NCBI GenBank assembly: GCA_041650035.1
Contig: JBAZLY010000033.1
Span: forward strand, 1-10,714
Source: JAQUQI01 sp041650035
GTDB lineage: Bacteria; Omnitrophota; Gorgyraeia; JABMRG01
DNA length: 10,714 nucleotides
Direction of reading: 5' to 3'
Position numbers and translations under genes: made by a program. Position 1 is the first letter of the stretch; each line of letters begins with the position of its first letter. The notes below the pieces were generated by a model that did no database searches, was not told where the DNA came from, and saw only the letters and a program-made list of their open reading frames with translations. Shown one piece after another: positions 5,551-10,714 of the stretch.

Positions 5551-7083
5551 TTATAATGGACGTTTAAGCTCCTGGGTATGTTTACTTACAATAAGCTCAA
5601 GCCTGCCGTCTTTTGCTATAGATACAAAGGAATGGACTATATCCGGATCAAACTGCCTGCCCGACTGCCTTCTTATCTCCGAAACAGCCATCCTAAACGG
5701 TATAGGTTCACGATACGGCCTATAACATATCATAGCCTCGAAGGCGTCAACCACGGCCATAATCCTTGAACCTAACGGGATATTATGCCCCCTAAGCCTG
5801 TCCGGATAACCTGTCCCATTATATCTCTCGTGGTGATGGAGTATTATAGGCACGACAGGTTTTAATACCCCTATATATTTAAGAACCTCTATGCCCCTGA
5901 TAGTATGGGTCTTTATCATTTTTCGTTCTACCTTATTCAACGCTTTTTTCTTTTGCAGGATCTCTGTGGGTACAACAAGTTTTCCGAGGTCAGGTAAAAG
6001 CGCGGAATAATAAAGCATCTTCAGCTCCCTTTTCGTCAAACCTATCTGTTTGCCCAACTCAAGCATGAGATCCTTAAAAAGTCCCGTATGAGTGTATAAC
6101 CCCGGGAATTTAGCGTCTAAAAGATAGCCGAGCGACTTAATGGTCCCGGCGGTAAGATCTTCTTGTTCCTTATACAGCTGGGCATTCCTTATGGCTATCG
6201 CCGCCTGCTCGGCAAGCGTGGTAATGATCTCGTGGTCAAATATGGAAAACTTTTCCTTGCCTGCCTTGTCCCTGACCACAATAACACCGCATACCTCCTC
6301 ATCAACGAGAGGAACGCATAAAATATTCTTTTTATATACGGACCTGCCCGTCTTAAAGACCTTGCTCTCAATAGGGCTTGGATGGGCATTAAGCTTAAAA
6401 AGATCGCTGCTCTTTCGATAATCTACCGAGGTCACGCACTCAAGCTGCTTTGAACCCTGGTCTATCATACATATTCGCACCCTTTCCGCTTTTAATATCT
6501 GCAGGCTCAAGCGGGCGATCTTCGGGAAAAGTTCTTTTATATCAAGTGTGGAGCTTACAAGCCGGTGTATAGTATGCACCGTCGAAAGGGCTATAGCCCT
6601 GGGCCTTACAAGCTCATACAATCTGGCCAATTCAGCCTCTTTGACTATCTGCTCGGTTATGGACCTGCTATATACCAGCAATACGCTGAGCAATGAATCG
6701 CTTAACGCTGATTTGAGCCCGGACAATCCGAAAAATCCGGTAATCCTGGCATCCTTAACTATGGGTATAACAGCGCCGGATGTATTATCCTTCTGCAGAT
6801 CAAAGCTTATGGCATTCTTAGACCTTACGGCACGGCTTACTGCGCGCAGGATATCGCTCTTATAATCAACCAACTGCAGATAATCCTGCATCTCGCGAGG
6901 CCTTTTGACGCTTAAAAGCGGCTTGATGCCCGCCTGGGCCTTCTTTTCCAATGACCACCATATAGGTTTGCACAGCAATTTATCAAACGAGGACTGCAGC
7001 TCCTTAAACGACTTGCTCCGAATCAGGTTTTCCATGAAACTGGCACTTTTATCACACATATAATTTTTTATCATTACAATCAC
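5551..7083 (-). CDS. GAF and degenerate HD-GYP domain protein
   Basis: A 510-residue protein, counting from the GTG at 7083. Residues 1-160 form an unassigned, mostly helical region. A GAF-type sensor domain covers about 170-305 (ERVRICMIDQGSK, NILCVPLVDEEVCGVIVVRD, ITTLAEQAAIAIRNAQLY). A C-terminal HD-GYP domain covers about 310-490. It keeps His332, Lys368, His393, HHER with GTGYP (417-427), IPLGSRIMAVVDAFEAM with Asp446, and RPYR. The HD doublet is altered: residues 363-365 read LPD instead of LHD, from codon CCT at residue 364. HD-GYP proteins hydrolyse cyclic di-GMP using this His as a metal ligand, so activity is doubtful and a binding or signalling role is possible. GTG at 7083 overlaps the dgt stop by 4 nt but sits too close to GAGAGG. 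ATG at 7074, 11 nt from it, may be the true start. Confidence 0.9.
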   Translation of the reverse strand: MIVMIKNYMCDKSASFMENLIRSKSFKELQSSFDKLLCKPIWWSLEKKAQAGIKPLLSVKRPREMQDYLQLVDYKSDILRAVSRAVRSKNAISFDLQKDNTSGAVIPIVKDARITGFFGLSGLKSALSDSLLSVLLVYSRSITEQIVKEAELARLYELVRPRAIALSTVHTIHRLVSSTLDIKELFPKIARLSLQILKAERVRICMIDQGSKQLECVTSVDYRKSSDLFKLNAHPSPIESKVFKTGRSVYKKNILCVPLVDEEVCGVIVVRDKAGKEKFSIFDHEIITTLAEQAAIAIRNAQLYKEQEDLTAGTIKSLGYLLDAKFPGLYTHTGLFKDLMLELGKQIGLTKRELKMLYYSALLPDLGKLVVPTEILQKKKALNKVERKMIKTHTIRGIEVLKYIGVLKPVVPIILHHHERYNGTGYPDRLRGHNIPLGSRIMAVVDAFEAMICYRPYREPIPFRMAVSEIRRQSGRQFDPDIVHSFVSIAKDGRLELIVSKHTQELKRPL

Positions 7084-8237
7084 ACCCTCTCATACGGCTG
7101 AAAAAGTTTCTTGTATTCGTCAAGCGCGTATCTGTCCGTCATGCCGGCTATATAATCGCAGATCACCGTTCGTCTGCAGGCCTCATCCGAAGCCTTTTGC
7201 GCGTAAATACTTGGAAGTAATATAGGTTTGTCATAATACAACTCGAATAATTTCTCTATAAAGAATCTTGCTTTGTTCGCCATTCGCATAACACGGTAAT
7301 GCCTGTAAAAATTTTCAAACAGAAAATCCCTCAATTGGACCCTTTGTTTGCTCACAATTTTTGAAAACTGCGCTATCCTTTCAGGGGATTGCCTGACATG
7401 CTCGTATGTAACTATATTGAATTTATCTATTCGGGCATTCGTGCTATCAATAAGATCCGATACGAATGTGTTGATAATACCCTTGACCAGCTGATATCTT
7501 CTCTGCTCGCTCTGCACATAAGCGTCCGGGCCTTTTATATTGAGACTTAACAACCTCCATATATCCAGTTCCGAGATGGCAGCTTCGGATAATATCCTGC
7601 TGCGCAGGCCGTCGTCTATGTCATGACTGTAGTAGGCTATCTCATCAGCCAAATCAACTACCTGGGCCTCCAGAGTAGGCATGGATGAGCAGGCAAACTC
7701 TTCTCTTACCGGGGGGTTATCAAATGAAGTGCTGTGCCTTACGATGCCCTCACGAACTTCAAAGGTAAGATTCAGGCCGTCAAAATCCGGGTATCTCTGC
7801 TCAAGGACATCAACCACCCGCAGGCTCTGTATATTGTGGTCAAAACCGCCATGGTCTTTCATGAGCAAGGCCAATGTCTCTTCTCCGGAATGACCGAAAG
7901 GCGTATGCCCAAGATCATGGGCCAGGGCGATGGCCTCGGCAAGGTCTTCATTAAGATGAAGCGCGCGGGCTATTGTCCTGGCTATTTGAGACACCTCAAT
8001 AGTATGTGTAAGCCTTGTGCGGTAATAATCTCCTTCATGGTTGACAAAAACCTGCGTTTTATACTCAAGACGCCTAAACGCGGTAGTATGTATTATTCTC
8101 TCGCGGTCTCTTTGATAAAAATACCTGTATTGATGTTCATCCTCTTTATGACGCCTAAGCTTGCTTGTCGCATAACTGGCGGCATACGGCGCAAGATGGC
8201 TTTCAAAAAAAGCCGTAACATTAACATTTTTTGACAT
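7080..8237 (-). CDS. dgt: dGTPase-like HD-domain triphosphohydrolase
   Basis: A 385-residue protein matching the deoxyguanosinetriphosphate triphosphohydrolase-like family (bacterial Dgt and SAMHD1 relatives), which cuts dNTPs to deoxynucleoside plus triphosphate. Family marks in order are AFRRLEYKTQVF (53-64), TRLTHTIEVSQIAR (74-87), AIALAHDLGHTPFGHSGE (102-119), FDHNIQSLR (132-140) and VVDLADEIAYYSHDIDDG (193-210). Likely metal ligands are His78, His107, Asp108 and an Asp of the DLAD segment. The true substrate may be any dNTP, so the symbol is by homology only. It overlaps the end of the HIT gene by 17 nt and the HD-GYP-like gene start by 4 nt, indicating co-translation. GAGG precedes the ATG by about 5 nt. 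Its place beside thymidylate synthase suits control of dNTP pools. Confidence 0.94.
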   Translation of the reverse strand: MSKNVNVTAFFESHLAPYAASYATSKLRRHKEDEHQYRYFYQRDRERIIHTTAFRRLEYKTQVFVNHEGDYYRTRLTHTIEVSQIARTIARALHLNEDLAEAIALAHDLGHTPFGHSGEETLALLMKDHGGFDHNIQSLRVVDVLEQRYPDFDGLNLTFEVREGIVRHSTSFDNPPVREEFACSSMPTLEAQVVDLADEIAYYSHDIDDGLRSRILSEAAISELDIWRLLSLNIKGPDAYVQSEQRRYQLVKGIINTFVSDLIDSTNARIDKFNIVTYEHVRQSPERIAQFSKIVSKQRVQLRDFLFENFYRHYRVMRMANKARFFIEKLFELYYDKPILLPSIYAQKASDEACRRTVICDYIAGMTDRYALDEYKKLFQPYERV

Positions 8238-8706
8238 TTTGCCTCAACCTGTCGTAAAGCGCCTTGAGGGACTCGGATATTACCTTGGTATTTGATAAAA
8301 CGGGCATAAAATTCGTATCCCCAGACCATCTCGGCACCACATGTATATGCAAATGCCCCGGATAACCCGCGCCCGCAACCTTACCGGTATTTATACCTAT
8401 ATTAAAGCCGTCTGGGGAAAGCGCCTTCCGGAGAAGGGCTGTTGTCTCGTTCAATAACCCCACGAGATCCATGGTCTCCTTACCGGAAAGCAACTCTAAG
8501 CTCGATATATGGGCCTTTGGCGCAACCATTATATGACCGTTATTATAGGGATAAAGATTAAGCACGGAAAAAGAGTGTTCTGACCTGTCCACAACCAGAT
8601 GTCTTTGACGATACCGAGATGCTGCCGCCCGACAGAAAATACAGGCCTTCTGCTGTTTGCCGGCGGTAATAAACTTGCCTCTCCATGGGGCCCATATCCT
8701 CTTCAT
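8221..8706 (-). CDS. HIT-family nucleotide hydrolase/transferase (Ap4A-type)
   Basis: A 161-residue HIT (histidine triad) protein. It opens with the family's MKRIWAPWRGKFI, followed by a zinc-type CIFC (Cys22, Cys25), LNLYPYNNGHIMVAPKAH at about 49-66, and the triad GHLHIHVVPRWSGDTNF at 117-133 with His118, His120 and His122. The central His forms a covalent nucleotidyl intermediate. The N-terminal WAPWR and CxxC arrangement resembles the diadenosine tetraphosphate phosphorylase/hydrolase branch more than the small HinT branch, so Ap4A or a related dinucleotide is a probable substrate. That is inference. The start codon overlaps the thymidylate synthase stop as ATGA, and the 3' end overlaps dgt by 17 nt. 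Confidence 0.93.
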   Translation of the reverse strand: MKRIWAPWRGKFITAGKQQKACIFCRAAASRYRQRHLVVDRSEHSFSVLNLYPYNNGHIMVAPKAHISSLELLSGKETMDLVGLLNETTALLRKALSPDGFNIGINTGKVAGAGYPGHLHIHVVPRWSGDTNFMPVLSNTKVISESLKALYDRLRQNVKKC

Positions 8707-9524
8707 GGCATACCCCTTTCACGTTTAATCTTCGCGCGGGCCTCATCAAAAAAAGGCGCCGCAAAACTGCTGTCCCACACCCTTTGGCTAAAATCCCGTT
8801 TCCGCGTCAATTCAAGAAACCCTTCAAAATTGCTATAGTAACTGCCATAGATATGAAAACTGTCGGTCATATCGGCATAACGGCCAACCCCTATGATCCT
8901 GCCAGTCTTGGCCGATATCTTCCCGGCAATAATCCTTTGCAGATCAGTCAAGGCAAACATATTCATAAAGGCCGCCTTAAAGCCATCCCTTGAACGCCAA
9001 TGCGTATTCATATTAAGCACGGGCATTGCGTTGTCCTCCGATATCCTGAACCATACCCTCTGCAGGCATGGGGGGTCGTCTGTTAATACATCCAGTTCAG
9101 GATCCCATGTTATAGCCTGGGCCCTCCTGGAATGTCCGCTATTGCTTAGCTTCTCAATTACATAATCCATTTGGTCGATAAAACCACTTTCACTTTTATA
9201 CGAAAAAAGCCTTTGATGATAAGTATATGTCCACTTGCCTTCTTCCGGGGCTATCCAGTGATCATGTATACCGTAAACAACCTCCTGGCGATAAACCTCA
9301 AGACTGTCAAGCCCGCCCGGAAAAGCCCTGTGTATACGCGGCTCTTTAAAAGGATCCTTTACTACCATTACCATTGTGCAATCCCTGCTCGGGGGATCCT
9401 GCGGCTTATCATACTCTGTCCTGACAGAAACCCCTTCTTCCCATGTCCTTATAACCGCCTCTTCCCACGCCTCGGGAAGAGTTTCCCTTTGGACCAGTAT
9501 CACCGGTATACCTTCTCTACCCAT
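8703..9524 (-). CDS. Divergent thymidylate synthase-family protein
   Basis: A 273-residue protein of the ThyA superfamily, which methylates dUMP to dTMP with methylenetetrahydrofolate. The catalytic core is visible: RRAQAITWDPELD (133-145), DDPPCLQRVWFRI (149-161) with nucleophile Cys153, HWRSRDGFKAAFMN (175-188) and DSFHIYGSYYSNFEGF (221-236). RS.D plus eight residues to Asn188 matches E. coli Arg166-Asn177, the Asn that selects uracil over cytosine. The residue after Cys is Leu, as I recall for methanogen-type enzymes, instead of His. The N-terminal 130 residues differ from E. coli ThyA; SRDCT (46-50) may supply the phosphate-binding Arg. A pyrimidine hydroxymethylase relative is possible. 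It starts 1 nt after the metallophosphoesterase stop (TGATATG) with a weak AAGG, and ends in an ATGA overlap with the HIT gene. Confidence 0.82.
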   Translation of the reverse strand: MGREGIPVILVQRETLPEAWEEAVIRTWEEGVSVRTEYDKPQDPPSRDCTMVMVVKDPFKEPRIHRAFPGGLDSLEVYRQEVVYGIHDHWIAPEEGKWTYTYHQRLFSYKSESGFIDQMDYVIEKLSNSGHSRRAQAITWDPELDVLTDDPPCLQRVWFRISEDNAMPVLNMNTHWRSRDGFKAAFMNMFALTDLQRIIAGKISAKTGRIIGVGRYADMTDSFHIYGSYYSNFEGFLELTRKRDFSQRVWDSSFAAPFFDEARAKIKRERGMP

Positions 9525-9525
9525 A

Positions 9526-10029
9526 TCAAAGCCTTATGATCTTAGGGTTAATCTGACAGCCGAGCTCTAACACGGCATATGAATTATAGGGCGCAAATAC
9601 CTGATCCGTAGGGCTGCCGGGACATACGTATATCACATTATCAATATGTTCAATAACCGGTATATGCGAATGCCCATGCACTATACAGTCAAGACGTTCA
9701 CCCTTAAACATCTCCATAGCATATCCTATGACCCTGTCGGGCGCCCCGCAGCCGTGAATAAGACCCACCCTAAAACAGCCGATATCCACTATCCTTTTGA
9801 CAGGATATTTTCTTTTTATAACCGGGGAATCCATATTGCCAACCACACATATCACCGGGGCAATTTTTTCAAGTTCTCCGATTACATATTCTTCGGTAAA
9901 ATCGCCCGCGTGCAATATAAGATCCGTGTCTTTGAGCGCGTCTGCTAAAACGGAAGGCAATGCCAGCGCGTTTGCCGGCATATGTGTATCGGACAATACC
10001 GCCACTTTCACCATACCCGAATGACCCAT
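9526..10029 (-). CDS. YfcE/MJ0936-family metallophosphoesterase
   Basis: A 167-residue calcineurin-like phosphoesterase of the short YfcE/MJ0936 group. The two-metal site motifs are in order: SDTH (Asp14, His16), HAGDFT (Asp43), VVGNMD (Asn65, Asp67), IHG (His92) and HGHSH (118-122), followed by CPGSPTDQ (136-143). The last motif is usually NPGS and here begins with Cys. Members hydrolyse phosphodiesters in vitro, such as cyclic nucleotides or bis-pNPP; the natural substrate is unknown. The ATG at 10029 is supported by GGAGAGG 8 nt upstream, although a second Met at residue 6 is possible. The gene begins 34 nt after the ATPase-like gene and heads the run with the thymidylate synthase gene. 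Confidence 0.92.
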   Translation of the reverse strand: MGHSGMVKVAVLSDTHMPANALALPSVLADALKDTDLILHAGDFTEEYVIGELEKIAPVICVVGNMDSPVIKRKYPVKRIVDIGCFRVGLIHGCGAPDRVIGYAMEMFKGERLDCIVHGHSHIPVIEHIDNVIYVCPGSPTDQVFAPYNSYAVLELGCQINPKIIRL

Positions 10030-10063
10030 TCCTGTAACCTCTCCAACACCGGAAACGTCCCGG

Positions 10064-10714
10064 CTAAGCTATAAGTGAATTATACCCTTTATAAAAATTA
10101 AATAACCTGAAGATATCGGGTTTATCCCAAACGCAAAAAGACCTTTGCTTTACCATCAACCTGGCGGCAGGCTCTATGCCAGAACAGGCTATCAGCACGA
10201 CCTTGGATCTGGTGGACCTCTGACCCTTAAGAATCTGCGCTATCTCCATAACAGCCTCTTCATCGATCATTTTATAGAACAAGACAAACACGCAGGCCTT
10301 TTTCATTGTCCGGGCCTTAAGGATATCATAGCCGCGGTGTTTCTTCAAGCTGACCTGTTCAACCTTGGGCAATAAACGGACCCTCTCATCTATAAAGAAC
10401 TGATCATTATCAAACAAACGCAGCAAGTCTATGATCCTGCTGCCCACACTCTTTTGCTGTTCTGATCTAAAGGCCGCTATCCTGGCTTCAACCTGAGCGG
10501 GATAATCGTCCCATTCCCGTTTCGGCACAAAATCAAAACAAAGGTTGCGTGGATTCGATTTAACCTCAACCCACATCCTGAACACCGGGTCTGTTATAGC
10601 GTAAAGGCTGCCACTCTTTTGCATGAACCCTAATTCCATAAAATTCTCAACGATAGCGGCAAGACCTGTTGAAGGCGCCGTATTCCTGCTTAGGATCTGC
10701 GAAAAACAACCGGG
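10064..10714 (-). CDS. C-terminal part of an ATPase-like protein (runs off right edge)
   Basis: The frame is open from the window edge (10714) to a stop at 10064-10066, giving 216 residues; the N-terminus lies outside. The first about 45 residues (beginning PGCFSQILSRNTA and running to GFMQKSGSLYAITDPVFRMW) read like the winged-helix segment after the P-loop domain of archaeal-type AAA/STAND ATPases, whose hallmark is 'y.ltDPvfr.W'. The rest (about 110-216) has a strand pattern KKACVFVLFYK, STRSKVVLIACSG and FCVWDKPDIFRLFNFY. This recalls restriction-endonuclease-like or Mrr-like domains fused to such ATPases, though no complete D-ExK motif is clear. The Walker motifs are not in view, so the ATPase call is inferred from the C-terminal part alone. 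Whether it belongs to the operon downstream (34-nt gap) is uncertain. Confidence 0.6.
   Translation of the reverse strand, partial: PGCFSQILSRNTAPSTGLAAIVENFMELGFMQKSGSLYAITDPVFRMWVEVKSNPRNLCFDFVPKREWDDYPAQVEARIAAFRSEQQKSVGSRIIDLLRLFDNDQFFIDERVRLLPKVEQVSLKKHRGYDILKARTMKKACVFVLFYKMIDEEAVMEIAQILKGQRSTRSKVVLIACSGIEPAARLMVKQRSFCVWDKPDIFRLFNFYKGYNSLIA
10079..10084 (-). promoter_or_regulatory. Possible -10 element for the metallophosphoesterase-thymidylate synthase operon
   Basis: A perfect TATAAT on the minus strand lies within the last codons of the ATPase-like gene, 50 nt before the metallophosphoesterase ATG. Transcription from it would give a leader of about 43 nt including the GGAGAGG site. 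No good -35 hexamer lies 16-18 nt upstream, and the bases also encode Tyr-Asn, so chance is a real possibility. Confidence 0.3.

Noticed and set aside
7734..8234. 166-codon plus-strand open frame opposite dgt
   Set aside because: It is antisense to a region of dgt full of catalytic motifs, has no family resemblance and no ribosome site worth noting; a shadow frame.

Overview
The window looks like part of a chromosome of an uncultured PVC-superphylum bacterium, most likely Candidatus Omnitrophota (Omnitrophica/OP3). The best lineage clue is the 97-residue protein at 3800-4093. It begins MSVHPSFK and contains KWHEDKDSVFGLPK, matching the 'small basic protein' family known from Chlamydiae, Verrucomicrobia and relatives. 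A membrane-anchored SPOR protein, an AsmA-like anchored protein and a site-2 protease suggest a diderm cell. This assignment rests on recalled family features, not on a search. All supported genes lie on the minus strand, so transcription runs from right to left.

Region A (10714 to 4874) is a tightly packed run. It starts with the C-terminal part of an ATPase-like protein that enters from the right edge. Next come a YfcE/MJ0936-type metallophosphoesterase, a divergent thymidylate synthase, a HIT-family nucleotide hydrolase/transferase, a dGTPase-like HD hydrolase, a GAF/HD-GYP-like protein and a small membrane-anchored AsmA-like protein. Junctions are 1-nt gaps, 4-nt overlaps, one 17-nt overlap and short gaps, so most of these genes are probably co-transcribed and translationally coupled. 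Four of them are nucleotide or phosphoester enzymes (dTMP synthesis, dNTP hydrolysis, HIT nucleotide chemistry, a phosphoesterase), which suggests a nucleotide-pool theme. The run ends at a hairpin and T-tract that resemble an intrinsic terminator.

Region B (4831 to 2824) starts at a TTGCAA/TATAAT extended -10 promoter. It carries the SPOR protein, the small basic protein (consensus AGGAGG ribosome site), a stand-alone MetRS-beta/Trbp111-type tRNA-binding protein and an M50 site-2 protease. About 320 nt with no convincing gene follow.

Region C (2559 to 445) starts at a near-consensus TTGACA-17-TATACT promoter directly before aroB (3-dehydroquinate synthase, shikimate pathway). It continues with a GNAT acetyltransferase and a 4HBT/YbgC-like thioesterase. 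A 227-nt spacer then precedes the start of another unrecognised minus-strand gene that runs off the left edge.

No rRNA, tRNA, CRISPR array, insertion sequence or phage gene was recognised. The point most worth checking is the HD-GYP-like protein, in which the histidine of the HD metal-binding doublet is proline while the rest of the signature is kept. The divergent thymidylate synthase in its nucleotide operon is the second.
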